DNA from: Isoetes taiwanensis
Lineage: Eukaryota > Streptophyta > Lycopodiopsida > Isoetales > Isoetaceae
NCBI GenBank assembly: GCA_021234155.1
Contig: JAJEKV010000027.1
Coordinates: 9,337,448-9,401,447, forward strand
Direction: 5' to 3'
Length of the DNA: 64,000 bases
Notes under the pieces: model-generated
Seen by the model: only the letters and a program-made list of their open reading frames with translations
What the model was told of the DNA's origin: nothing
Database searches by the model: none
Shown here: in pieces, positions 23,221 through 33,357 of the stretch
Position numbering within the stretch: position 1 is the stretch's first letter
Layout of the letters: the number at the start of each line of letters is the position of its first letter
Translations under genes and position numbers: made by a program

Positions 23221-25974
23221 TCACTTCCACAAGTATTGTAACCCTAGCAGTCTTGCCTGCGATGACCTTTGGGGTCCATGAAAACAAATAGTATCTAACT
23301 CAACCCAATCATCCCCTTCAATAGGGTTTCTCTTCCATCTCTTTGTCCAACAGTCTCTATACCTTTCTTCCTCTGCCACTGCATTTAACTGGTGCACTGG
23401 ACACCACCACTCCACACGAACTTTGTTCACATTGCGGTCACCTACTTCTTTGCAAACCTCTAAGATGGTGTAACCCATCCACACATGGTATATCTCTTTA
23501 CGCTCTGGTACTATAAGTGCAAATTGATGGCAAAGCAAGTCATCTTTGGGATCATAATCCTCCAGCCTGAGATATTTAGGCCTTCCTTTCCTAGGACCAA
23601 CATAGTGTTTTTCAGCAGCTAGAGGAGCCATCGACTTGCGAATACTACTAACCACATCATCAACTTCCTCAGGTGTTATCAAGTCTCTCCACCTAGTCTT
23701 AGGTAGCCATCCATCTTTCAGTTCATCAGAGGATGTGTCTACTTGTCCCAATAATCCATGTACATGTGTCCAATAATCTATCAATGCAAGGTTGGTATCA
23801 TCGGGATTGTTTTTCCAATACCTGACGTATTCAGAAATGCCGTCCAATGTGCTTTGCAATGAATCCACCTCTGCAAAAGGCTTAAGAGCTTTTGGTTGAC
23901 CCCTTAGAATCTTAGGTTTACCATTTTTATCTTCGTGCCATATAGGTACTCCTTCATCTGGCCTCCATTTATCATCTGAAGGTTTCATCTTCCATTGAAT
24001 TATTGGCTTATTTCCCATGACCCAGAAAGTGTACTGAAGAGGTCTAGATTGACCTTCCATATCAAGAGCATAACCTTCGATAAAATTCTTCCAATCAGGC
24101 ACCTCTTGTATGATCAACCCTATAGGAGAAGGTGAAATGCATTCACTAAGAACTTCCATTAGTCTAGGAAGATTGGTCACAGTTTGAGATTTCAACTGCG
24201 CACTATACTTCCCAAACAATGCATCCACATCCTTATGAGTATGTCCAGGCATTAAGAACCCTAAATTCACTCTTTCAAAGACACCCACAGCTGTTAAATA
24301 AGATAGGAATGAGAACATATACCTGTTTTTATTCTTGTCAAGTTGGAGGAAGAACCTTGGTGGTAGATCTCGAGGTTGGGGACGAGAACTTGAGGCTCCA
24401 ACATGTTCAGAAGCACCTGACTTCCTAAACCTTGCCTTAGTAAACTTCTCTAAATTATTAAGCTTTCTATCCAACAATGCACTGAAGAGTGGTTGGCTAC
24501 CACCTCCAGGGTTGTGGAGGTCACCAGAATAACCACTCTCATAGTTCCTCAAGCACCTCATCACACTTCCAATATGAAAATCAGGACCATCACTCCACAA
24601 TTGCAAACTAAAATGGCCATAATAAATTGGCACCGAGCCATGCACTATTGCACCTGTCAGAGAGACTTGCAAAGGATAAGCTCTATTGATTTGCTTGTGT
24701 ATGTAACTATACTGTGGCAAACAAGTCTTCGATTGATCCATCTTGTCATGTATAATACAAACATATTTATTGGGTTCCAAACATGATAATGTTCTCCACA
24801 TCCAATAAGTGGGTCTACATGATAGTTGGTCTGTCATGTGATCTTTCATTTGCTCCCTTATCTTAGCCCTTTGGCTTGGTTGCTTGGTCTTATCCAGAAT
24901 CTCTTTCAACTTAGCACACAAGTTACACTTTGCAAAGTTGTTCGAAGTGTCTATAGTGACATGCTTGAAGTGCTTGCTCCATAGTCTCCATCAAGCCGGG
25001 TTGAGATATTGGTACCAGTAGTTCTCGGCAAAGCATTCACTTCCTCCAATATGCTCTTCTCGGGTACAATGGGATGGCAATCTCTTCTCGACAACTATTT
25101 TTCCTCGTTGATCTTTCCTACTTTTTATGTGGCATATTCTCAAAGATTGAATTCAACATATTTTTCAAAAACCTCCCTAGCAGCCAGGATCCTAGAAGTT
25201 GGCCTCAACATGCCATTATTTCCATGTAATGCAATTTTACTCCCCTTTGCATGACTTGCTTGCCAATTTTACCAAGACGAAATTGGAATGCCATGAATAT
25301 GTATCCATGCAACTTTACATATCCATGTCCCTAGCAGTGGGTATTTTTTTTTCTTTGGAAATTTTTCATCTTGAAGTGCAAGCTCATGAATGGAGTACAT
25401 GTAAGTCCTCCTCTCATCACAAGTATACTCTTGGAAGGTGGCTCTTGCTTCCACCAATTCATCAATTTCAAACTTCTGAACACAATTAGCCCAACAAAAT
25501 TCCATTCCCCTTACCCGTGAACAATCACTACTTGACTTGGACCTCTTGCTAGGATAATGTTTCACTACTGAGTGTGCCCTCTTCTCTGAAAATGTGGTCC
25601 TGGCAGCTATTGGAGGTGCATTAAGAAAATTAGTGTCATCCACAACCTCTGGCTCTGGTAAAAGGAATTCTCCTATAAACTCAATGCAGGCTATAGGCCA
25701 TGGCATGATGCATGGAACCTCCAATTGTTTAATACAAGCAGTGTAATCCTGGTGATTTGACCCTTTTTCCTTCCATTTTTCTTCTAAACTTGTTATGGCC
25801 ACACCCACTTTATCCTCTCCTAACCTTTCATCATTGACAGCTTGGATAGGATCAGCTAGTATTGCATTGGTGCTTCACTTTCACCTTCTTATTCTTCCAA
25901 TCCAACCTACTGTAGAGGATAATTTGCTTAGTAGACTCAGCCTCAACACCCTTTGGGTGGTCCACACCATTCAC
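23221..25974 (-). pseudogene. Transposase of the TIR element, DUF7869-like, copy 1 (frameshifted)
   Basis: Reading on the minus strand from an acceptor (ttgtag) at 25975: a short N-terminal piece (VNGVDHPKGVEAE), a 179-codon frame (25808-25269), a broken stretch, then a 566-codon frame (24921-23221). The long frame has a CxxC (CNLC) at its start, an IIHDKMDQSK block (Asp59 and Asp62), a QLDKNKNRYMFSF block at about residue 195-210, and a GHTHKDVDALFGKY block at about 228-241. These are the conserved blocks of DUF7869 proteins, which look like an RNase H-type D-D-D/E transposase core. Relative to copy 2, five residues (NCAGQ) after the second Asp are deleted, and there are frameshifts between 25269 and 24921. 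The gene lies directly inside the left terminal repeat. Function in transposition is inferred from place and motif pattern. Confidence 0.7.
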
Positions 25975-26019
25975 CTACAAGAACAATGTTTACAATGGGG
26001 TAACAATGTGATAAGAACA

Positions 26020-26540
26020 TGTTGTAACAATGTTGAAACATGTTGGGAGGGATAGGTATTACATTTTTACCCTTTTTAGGATCCACATGCTTCACCTATA
26101 TAAAGTTAAATGTCTTAATATTAGTTCGAAAAAAAGGACAAAGTAAATTTGAGAATAGATTAAAAGGAACTTTAAAAAATACCAAAAAAACCATTAAATG
26201 GACAAATATATGTTGTAAGTGCAGCCAAAAATAGGTTGTAAGTATAGCTTAGGTGCAGGTAATTATGTAAAATTAATGATAACATAGGGTGTATGTTAGT
26301 AGTATTAATGAGGTAAGTATTGGTCGTAATTCTAGATAGGCCAAAGTAGGTTGTAAGTATAGCTGAGGTCTAGGTAATTATACAAAATTAATGACAACAT
26401 AGGTTTTAAGTATAGCTCACATGTGGGTAATGCTATAGAGAATTAATGATAACCTAGGGCGTAATTAATTCAATAGATATGATTAGTATATGACGTGATG
26501 GATATAATTCGTATATGATGTGATGGAATCATAATTACAA
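26020..26540. repeat. Imperfect tandem repeats between transposase and acidic gene
   Basis: The motif aggttgtaagtatagctnag followed by 'ggtaattat...aaaattaatgayaacatagg' occurs at about 26231, 26348 and 26402, and a shorter (aca)ttgttacaatgttg motif at 25985-26045. Copy 2 has the counterpart at 60600-60850 and 60990-61060. It lies between divergent genes and may hold the promoters of both. Confidence 0.65.
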
Positions 26541-26657
26541 CCGCGCCTATACGAAACCTTGCATGTAACTACTATATCTTGCATGAAACCCTCCATTCCT
26601 TCAACCGCCCATCCTTTCTTTCTTCTAGCGCCATTCTATCGCGTTTTCTTCCTTGCC

Positions 26658-27115
26658 ATGGTGAGCCATGCTGCCCGGCTTCGTCCCGCTCCATCCCGGC
26701 GGACTCACCTCCGAGAGGCGAAGAGGGAGATCAGAAAACTGATCAAGAAATCCATTCCTCCATCTTGCAGATGCCGTTGTGGCTGCCTTCCGCACCACAG
26801 TCCGGATAATTGCGAGGAGTTGTTTCTTCAGGGTAAGCTTCGCCCCGGGAAGGAGTATCTCAGCACAAGCACTAGCAGCCCTGAGTCCCCCCATACATCA
26901 GCAGATTCTGATGAAGAGATGGAGAAGGAGGTTGAAAAAGAAGAAGAAATGGAGGAAGCAGATAGTGGCGAGAAGAGTTGGACGAAGAGAAGAAGCACAT
27001 TTTAATGGACGTCCTCTCCTCCTCGGATGATGAATTTACTGCAGAAGCCATTCTTGAAGAGATGGCAGATGAAAACTCAGAGGAAGAAGAGGAGGAGGAG
27101 GAGGTAGAGGGCTGA
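26658..27115 (+). CDS. Small Cys-rich protein with acidic tail, TIR element copy 1 (one frameshift)
   Basis: Unrecognised. The start at 26658 (MVSHAARLRP) is chosen because the homologous frame in copy 2 begins MVSHTSRPTP and similarity weakens upstream. A basic helix (LREAKREIRKLIKK) is followed by a Cys/His cluster (CRCRCGCLPHHSPDNCEELF), then a Ser-rich linker and a long acidic region. The frame shifts near 26990; the second frame ends SSDDEFTAEAILEEMAD and a Glu run at 27115. Copy 2 (60425-59983, minus) keeps the same order, with LREAKKEIKKLI, RCGCLLHHSPEECEELF and SSDDEDVAEAILEEMAEE. The conserved HHSPxxCEELF block suggests a small zinc-binding or protein-binding module. Role unknown. 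Confidence 0.6.
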
Positions 27116-27425
27116 TTTTCTTTGTTTGTTTTTGTTATTTAGTTTTTTGTTAAGAAAAGAGAGCTGGGCATCTCCAAAAAAGGCTCAAATGATGATTATG
27201 AATGGAGCTAGGCATCTCCTTAAACTGCCTAGAACTTTTGTAATTTTGTAACACAGAGCTGGGCAACTCTAATAAAAGGCCTTATGTAAAAAATTTCAAT
27301 GGCAATACAAGGATTTAATGACTGCAATATGTTTCTTTAGTGTCAACTCTAACTTGAAAGCATAACTGCAATTTCTTCAGAAGTTGTTTTGAATTATGGC
27401 TCTTTCATTCTTAATTTTGAGAGAG

Positions 27426-27625
27426 CTGAAGTGAGATTACGCCAGGCACGAAATATGTTTGTGTGCAAAATGTTTAAATTGTCAAGCAGTCCAATACACG
27501 CCTGGCGTAAATTGCATACAGTAATTAGCTTTATGGAGTTCACGCCAGACGTGTATTGGACCTGTATAATGTAAACATTTTGCACACAAACATATTTCGC
27601 GCCTGGCGTGATTTCACTTCAGCCT
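27426..27625. repeat. Large imperfect inverted repeat with palindromes on both arms
   Basis: The arm 27426-27508 (ctgaagtgagattacgccag...) reads as the reverse complement of 27542-27625, including the gcaaaatgttta and caatacacg blocks, separated by about 33 bases. Each arm holds two copies of the ACGCCAGGCGT-type palindrome. Such a stem could form a cruciform or hairpin. Confidence 0.75.
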
Positions 27626-27921
27626 TCTCATATTTAAAAATTACAGTACAGCTTCTGAAGGAATTACACGCATGGCGTGAATTGCATACAGTAACTAGCT
27701 GTCGTATCTTAATATTTCCTAACAAAGACCTGCTATTTTTTTTAATGCATTAAATGAGTTTACAATTCATAAGACTTCTGCTAATGCCAGTACTGCATTT
27801 AAATTACAAATGAATGGTATTCGCTCATGGCGTGAAATCACTAATTTGTTTTTTCTCTCTAACTTACAGATTTATGAATTCGCGTCTGGCGCGTACTCAA
27901 CTGAACATACGTCTGGCGCAT
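27439..27921. repeat. Palindromic site array, TIR element copy 1
   Basis: Variants of the palindrome TTCACGCCAGGCGTGAA with A/T-rich flanks (AAT…ATT) lie at about 27439, 27498, 27542, 27598, 27668, 27832, 27881 and 27909. The exact consensus occurs at 59238-59258 and 59475-59495 in copy 2. The array lies between the acidic gene and the coiled-coil gene. Further sites lie in two introns of the fusion gene. Dispersed near-identical palindromes are typical of binding sites for a dimeric DNA-binding protein. Confidence 0.8.
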
Positions 27922-27962
27922 ATTCAACTGAAGTTCCTCCTGTGCCAGCATAGGCTACAAGT

Positions 27963-28199
27963 ATAGGCTTATTCAATGAGTTGTGTCGTGCTCTGGAGGG
28001 GCTTGAAATTTAGAATGCTCCGCTGAGAATGAGAGTTGCAGACCTCGAAGCCATTTTGGGTAATATCCCAACAGCTGCACCATCTTATTTGCCAGATTCT
28101 TGTGTGCCAGCTTATCTTGTTACAACAGCATTTGAGACTATTGTGCCAGCATTTGAGACTACCGAGGAACAACACACAGATGTAATTAAAACAATGTAA
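27963..28199 (+). pseudogene. Small coiled-coil protein, TIR element copy 1
   Basis: The frame reads GLFNELCRALEGLEI, one in-frame stop, then LRMRVADLEAILGN and a Pro/Ser/Thr-rich tail ending at 28199. Copy 2 (58996-58772, minus) has the same frame without that stop. The heptad-like leucine spacing fits a short coiled coil. No start codon is fixed; an upstream exon is likely, since copy 2 has an acceptor-like tccgctcag near 59130. Function unknown. Confidence 0.5.
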
Positions 28200-28355
28200 A
28201 GAGTGTCTAGTGTTTTTTAAATTCCTAAATGGGCTGGTCTGCAGGCCTTATAGTTTTGAAATTTTGAATGAATGGTCTGGTGTGCAAGCATTTTAATTTC
28301 ATACATATGATAGAATCAGCTTGTGCATCTTAGTATAAAATCTTAGTATAAGCAT

Positions 28356-28740
28356 TCAATCTACTTTTTCTGATGTATCTTCCTCTATGTCTTCCAAGAA
28401 AATGAAACTCACCTTCGTTAAGCGAATTACTGGCCATGCAACAAAGGTTCCGATGCTTTCACCCACTGTGTCTCCATCAAGATGCCATCTGGGTAATGCT
28501 TCGTCGTTGAAATGGCAACTGATTACTAGAATCTTCACATGATCATTTCCAAGAGGAACTCCATGGCAGATTGCTTCCGGGTCGACTAATTCTATCTTGC
28601 AATTTCCCACCCTCCTCTTCAAATTCGTCGTCAGCATGTAACATTCTTCTCCAACGCTGTTCAATGTCGCAAGATCATGGGATTAATTTGGAGCTTGGGA
28701 TTTGGAAGAGCACATGAACTTACATGAAGGCGCTCGACAT
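28356..28740 (-). CDS. DUF8039-like protein, TIR element copy 1, two exons
   Basis: Exon 1 (28740-28724) encodes MSSAF and splices at gtaagt; exon 2 (28656-28356) follows acceptor gaacag and continues IVGEECYMLTT to a stop at 28356. The joined frame has about 106 residues. The block CHGVPLGNDHVKILV followed by GTFVAWPVIRL resembles DUF8039, a domain with a HGVPL block and a GxFVAWP block that is found next to plant transposase genes. The acidic C-terminus (DIEEDTSEKVD) is kept in copy 2 (58507-58563) with mostly conservative codon changes, so it is coding and not intron. It is divergent from the fusion gene and shares its promoter zone. Confidence 0.6.
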
Positions 28741-28749
28741 CGCTCAGGC

Positions 28750-29294
28750 GCCGGCTTCTTCCCAATTCTTCCGAGTTCTTTCGAGTTCTTCCTGTTCCTC
28801 CAAGTTCTTTCGAGTTCGAATGGCAAGAAAGGCTGGCAGCAAGATTAGGTGGTAGTTTCAAATTATCCGTTAATTGTACTGCTTTTTTAGCCGCTGAGTG
28901 AAATCTAATTGTGGAATTTCACAATACGGCGGTCGTAGAGCCATTTATTGCTCGTACGATCGCGTCCCGTCCATTAGGCCCAATCGTAAGATTGCTGACC
29001 GTCGATTAAAAGTCGATCCGCGAAATTTAAATAACCGCTCGCTTCTATCAGACCGCCGATTAAAAGTCGATCCGCGAAATTTAAATAACCGCTCGCTTCT
29101 ATCGGACCGTCGATCAAAAGTCGATCCGAATGAAACCCGTCGATCGAAGGGCGACCTACTTGGCTTATGGAAATCTATATAAGTTTTTTAATGTCATTTC
29201 TTGGTTTTTGATTGCCGACTTGCTCCGAGACGCTCAAGAACTCCGAGGCGCTCAAGAACTCAAGAACTCCGAGGCGCTCAAGATCATCGCGAAG
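28750..29294. promoter_or_regulatory. Bidirectional promoter zone with repeats, TIR element copy 1
   Basis: This 550 bp zone separates the start codons of the DUF8039-like gene (28740, minus) and the fusion gene (29295, plus). It holds a 54 bp tandem repeat in the middle. On both sides are leader repeats of similar type in opposite orientation: ctcaagaactccgaggcg before the plus gene, and (on the minus strand) gaactcgaaagaactcggaa before the minus gene. The mirror symmetry suggests that the two transcription units are co-controlled. Confidence 0.55.
28997..29148. repeat. 54 bp tandem repeat in the promoter zone
   Basis: Units start at 28997, 29051 and 29105 with gaccgycgatyaaaagtcga; the third is incomplete. 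Each contains tcgattaaaagtcga-type inverted bases, so dimeric factor binding is possible. Confidence 0.9.
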
Positions 29295-29354
29295 ATGCCG
29301 CCCAAAGGTCGTGCTGCTCCAAACTCAGGCCGGCCACGAGAGAAGATGCTCAAG
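29295..29354 (+). CDS. Putative first exon of the fusion gene, TIR element copy 1
   Basis: ATG at 29295 gives MPPKGRAAPNSGRPREKMLK and ends at a donor aag|gtcagt. A basic, Pro-rich segment follows after a likely intron at about 29831 (KKRQNRLVVPTPPPKKARGS), which looks like a nuclear localisation signal. The joint is not clean: the acceptor at 29828 would change phase, and a TAG at 29918 breaks the segment. The 5' gene structure is therefore uncertain. Confidence 0.4.
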
Positions 29355-30009
29355 GTCAGTATTGTCATCATTCTGTGTGTCATTCAGTCATTGTTCATTG
29401 CTCTGATTAGTGTGCAGTGTTTGCTCTGTATTTACTGTCAATAAATCTTCTGCCTATATTCCTGTCTATTATTTCTGTAGCAGTGACTTAAATTTCTATA
29501 GCTGCTCACACTCCTGTCTATCATTTCTTTAGCTGCTCATTTCTGCAGTGACTTGAATTTGCATCTGCATAATTAATGTCCTTCCCGTGTTAAATTGTCC
29601 TGCTCGTGATTAACTGTTCTGTCTATAATTTGTCCACCTGTGTGTAAAGTAGTATAACCGTGTTTAGTTGGCCTACTTTCGAGTGTCTGTTCGGCCTGCT
29701 GTAATTGGCACGCCTTATGAGTGCATATATATATAATTGGCGACTGTATGCCATTCTGTACTTTAGCCTGGCCGGAATGGATGACCACTCGAAATCGCGC
29801 TAAGCGTGTATTGCACCCTCGTTTGCAGGGAAGAAGAGACAAAACCGATTGGTAGTTCCTACACCTCCTCCTAAGAAAGCAAGAGGCTCGGAAGATACCC
29901 CAGCAAGCTCCAGCTCATAGAAGAAGGGAAAGCCTAATGAGGACGCAGTATTCTATGCATTGTCGATGGATGATAGCGGGTCTATTATCAGAGCAGACAC
30001 AGATCCTCC

Positions 30010-30986
30010 ATGCCCCGAGGAGAAGATGGATATGTTGATGTAGGCAAAACAAATGGTAAGGTGGATCTTGTTTTACATTCCAGGAAGAAAGAGACCGATC
30101 TTATGAAGAAACAAGGTATTCTTATCACTTGTGAGGAGCAGGATGACATATGTTGTCAACTCCTAGTGGAGGTTGTGAAGAACCACAAGAAAGATCTCGT
30201 CAGATTTACACATGCCAGGGCAACTGCTTTCAAAGATGGTCTGATGAAGAAGGACGTGAGTGCTGAGTCATGTTTCAAGTATGGATGGCCTCAAAATACT
30301 GTCCTCACTCCAGTTTCTATTAGTGAAGGGGTATCTGCAGTGAGGAGAGCTTTGCGAGGACCTTCTCCAAGTTACTATCTGGAAGAGTTGAAGCATCAAA
30401 ATGATATCAGGGATGTACGAAGATTGCTGGACTTAGGAAAGGACATCCCAGCTGCAACAGTTGATGGCATTTTGGCAGAAAATGACTCCGAAAAGAAATC
30501 GCAGCTGGAGGCAATGAGTAGGCTAGTCAAGTATGCAGACAACTACCCACTTGGCCAATCTTTTACACATCCCATCCATGTTGACCGTCTGGTGAGATCA
30601 CATAAGTCAAGTCTTGTTAGCAGGAGGTATGACCCTGAGCATGCTAGAGAAATCTTGAGGGCGATGGTGAGGAATCCAGGCCAAGTTCCTATGCCAGCAG
30701 ACGTGCTTCCTTGGGATAGGAAAAAGGATGCTCCACTCCAGTGGACAACACTAGAGGAGCTTACAGTGGAGAACCCTAATGTATGCTTCCTTATTATTGA
30801 CGGACAGCATTCTATTGAGGCACAACGATCCCTATCGAACCAGGCTAAGCAAACAGGACAAACAATGTATCTGCTACAATACAACCACAGGAGGTGTCGG
30901 TTTCTAAGTCCCCATACCCCTGCAGAGGACCTGACAGAGATTAGTGCAACATTGAACGAAATGGGCGAAGTCTTTCTTTATAAAAG
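30010..30986 (+). CDS. ParB-like domain region of the fusion gene, TIR element copy 1
   Basis: An open stretch of 326 codons to a donor at 30987. Residues about 188-275 follow the ParB N-terminal pattern: PIHVDRLVRSHKSSLVSRRYD (hydrophobic strand, then N/S-x-R), a helix (EHAREILRAMVRNPG), MPADVLPW, and LIIDGQHSIEAQRSL, where the Asp264-Gly-Gln-His267 block matches the (D/G)G(Q/E)(H/R)R box that binds and hydrolyses nucleotide in ParB and related nucleases. The N-terminal 180 residues are unrecognised. The box ends in Ser rather than Arg. In the family this fold binds CTP and loads on a palindromic parS site; here that role is inference. The region is deleted in copy 2. Confidence 0.5.
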
Positions 30987-31275
30987 GTTAGTATATTAGG
31001 TGGAATAGAGTCAGATATATCAAGTAGGAATAACAGTAGTAGACTAGGTCCAGTGTGTGTCAAGGCGTGCCAATTCGCGTCAAGTAACTTTCCATGCTGC
31101 CAATTCGTGCCTGGCGTGTATTCGCCCGCGAAGTGTCAGCATGAATACACGCCATGTGCGAATTGGCACGCCTGGCTTTGACGTTTCCTGATTATCCTGT
31201 TTGCTTGATCTAAAAAGCGGTTAATTTTTGTATGCCTTGCTCATATTGGCTGACATGCTTTCTTTACACGTGCAG
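30987..31275 (+). other. Intron of the fusion gene carrying palindromic sites
   Basis: Donor aaaag|gttagt and acceptor cgtgcag|CCC give a phase-2 join that keeps the frame open (FLYK/SPYVEQLRHARQQW). The intron holds palindrome variants at about 31102-31122 and 31143-31166 plus half-sites near 31063 and 31075. Confidence 0.65.
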
Positions 31276-33248
31276 CCCTTACGTGGAACAACTCCGTCAT
31301 GCCCGCCAGCAATGGATAGAATATGGAAGACCCCTGCAAACAAAACAGGGGGGAACGAAGTCTGAGGAGTTCAAGGCATTGGAAAAGACCTTGGCTCAGA
31401 CTATCATCCAAGATACGAAACCAAGGGCAAAAAAGACAGGAAAAAAAAACTGGGGAGGAAGCAGGCGAGACGTCTGAAGCAGCTTCCAGAGGTCCTACAG
31501 ATGCCTACAAGACCGTCTTCGCTAAGGACGAAGTCTGGGCGAAGTGGAACGAGTTCTGGGATGCTTATGCTCAGAAACAACTACAAGACCCAATAGGAAG
31601 AGTGCCTCCTCAAGATACTTCAATATTTGATCTCAAGACTACCGAGATGAGGAAAGTACAGGGCCTTCAAGATGATGAAATCATTTGGTTGTTAAATCAA
31701 TGCATAAACAAAGAAGTTCTGTACAAGAAGGCTTCTTCAGTTAAGGACAAAATGTCCTTCATTGATTGTTGCACTCATATAAAGAACATGCGAGTTATGA
31801 AGGTAGCAGTTGGTGAAGAACTTCAGAAGCTATCTGGTGATGTAACATTGTCTGAAGTCGGCCTGCTAGACAAGTATGGCGTGTCTGCTGATGACATCAA
31901 GAAATACGTCATTTGGTCGAAGGAATTTCTGCAAAACAGGAAATCAAAGAACCAACAGCACACCGCAAAGCTATCAGATAAGGTGATGGCTGAGCTGAGA
32001 AGAAAGGTTGCCGTCCTAAAAGATGTTGGTGGTGACTTACCTGCACTCCAATACCTGGTCTCTACTGGCTATAAAGGTCTCCTACCTGATACAACAATAG
32101 GTCCTCGTAATATTTCTCTGTTTGTATTGGATAGCAGGACTGCAAAAGGAGAGAAGGGGATGACTCAACAGGAGTACATCAGTTTTTTTAGTAGCTGCAT
32201 AGGCTTAACAACTCAGAAGCTCTTTACTATTGTCATCATATGCCCCCTAGGAGAGCCTCATATGCATGCTTTGGTGGCTTCATACGACTTGGAATGCCTA
32301 AAGGTCGTTAGGGAAGGTTCTCTTCTCTTTGAGACAAAGGATACTGATTTGAGGATGCAGTTTAAAAGCGCTTGTATAATCTTCATAATGATATCCCTTG
32401 TGCTAGATGACGACTATGAGGTAGCTAAGAGCAAAGGGACATCGGATAAAGGTGCATGGCAGTGTTTTTCTTTTGGATGAATCCAACTTGAAAAATATCT
32501 TCTACAAAGCAGATGATGAGGATGAAGCAAATGAAAGCGAGGAATTTGATGTTCCTAACCTCTACCGGAAAGACATCACTCTGGAATTGCTGACAAAAGA
32601 AAAGGGGCCCTTGAATAAACATGGGTTTGCAATCAATCTGGCAAGCTATCTTGTTGAGGCATTTGCACCACTTGACACCACTTGCTGTGAATTGCATATT
32701 GGAGGGTATATTGGTAGAGAGGCCCTGAAGACATCAAGAAGATGTTTAAGTTTCGTCAACGATGACCAGTCCAGTGATTTCCTTGAAGTGTTTTTCGAAA
32801 AGGTACTAGCCACTGCTGATTGGGGTCCTGTCAAAGATAAAAACCCGTTGGCTTTGGTACCTTACAAAGGGCAGAAGCAGACTATTAGCTCACAAAAGCC
32901 TCCAAGTGCAACTCCAGAATGTTCAAAAAGCAATGCAACCCCCGAGGAGAAGGCCGAAATGCTAGCGCGGGAACGTGAGACCATGGAGAAAAATATGAAG
33001 TCCATGCTTGATAACATTGCAACTGGTAATGTCCAGCTTGGGGGTATGACTGCGGTAGTTCCTGATACCAGCCAGGATGATCATGCAAGCTCAGATGCAA
33101 CCACTGAGGTTATGAATCAAACCCCTGTGGTAGCTTTCATAGAAGAGAACGTGTCCGAACTAAATCGTGGAGTTCATGCTTCTGATAGTAAGCATCCGGG
33201 GAGTGAAGTAGACGCTACGACTGCTGGGGATGACGGCGACGATGAAAG
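31276..33248 (+). pseudogene. Central region of the fusion gene, weakly DNA-methylase-like, copy 1 (two frameshifts)
   Basis: The frame runs from 31276 (YVEQLRHARQQWIEYGRPLQ) through a basic linker, changes frame in an A-run near 31441, continues to 32460, changes frame in a T-run there, and ends at a donor at 33248. Copy 2 has no break at the T-run site (ACQWF/LLDEP region), so that shift is a mutation. Around 32650-32760 the sequence SYLVEAFAPLDTTCCELHIGG...ALKTSRRCLSF follows the spacing of motif I of N6/N4 DNA methylases (ft.pgd.vlDpFxGsGtt..A....R), but the Asp-Pro is Glu-Leu and no DPPY/W motif was found. A methylase activity is not supported; a degenerate SAM-fold is possible. The C-terminal 150 residues are acidic and low in complexity. 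Confidence 0.45.
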
Positions 33249-33357
33249 GTAATTCACGCCAGGTGCGATATGTAGCTTATTTATGAAGGATAAAACGCGC
33301 TTGGCGTGTATTGCAGACCACTTTTGCATGGCTAACTCTTTGTTTTCCATGGTTCAG
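33249..33357 (+). other. Intron of the fusion gene with two palindromic sites
   Basis: Donor gaaag|gtaatt and acceptor ggttcag|GGC join phase 2 to phase 2, fusing DDER to APPACDKIIVFDLNG. A palindrome begins right at the donor (gtaattcacgccagg) and another lies at 33295-33312. The same intron with both sites is present in copy 2 (56749-56857). Confidence 0.75.

Noticed and set aside
24219-24786. Plus-strand open frames of 65-97 codons
   Set aside because: They are the antisense of the transposase gene; copy 2 shows the same shadow frames on the opposite strand.
27439-27921. Palindrome array considered as a CRISPR array
   Set aside because: Spacing is irregular, sites are degenerate and partly in introns, there are no cas genes, and the DNA is plant nuclear.
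28404-28412. A splice donor (aag|gtgagt) within the DUF8039-like gene
   Set aside because: Copy 2 keeps the following 18 residues as protein (VSFIF...EEVD), so this is coding sequence and not an intron start.
29831-29920. Clean second exon with a nuclear localisation signal
   Set aside because: The acceptor gives the wrong phase and a TAG ends the stretch; kept only as a tentative part of the fusion gene.
31276-33248. Calling an active DNA methyltransferase
   Set aside because: Only a motif I-like spacing is visible, with Glu-Leu in place of Asp-Pro, and there is no DPPY/W catalytic motif.
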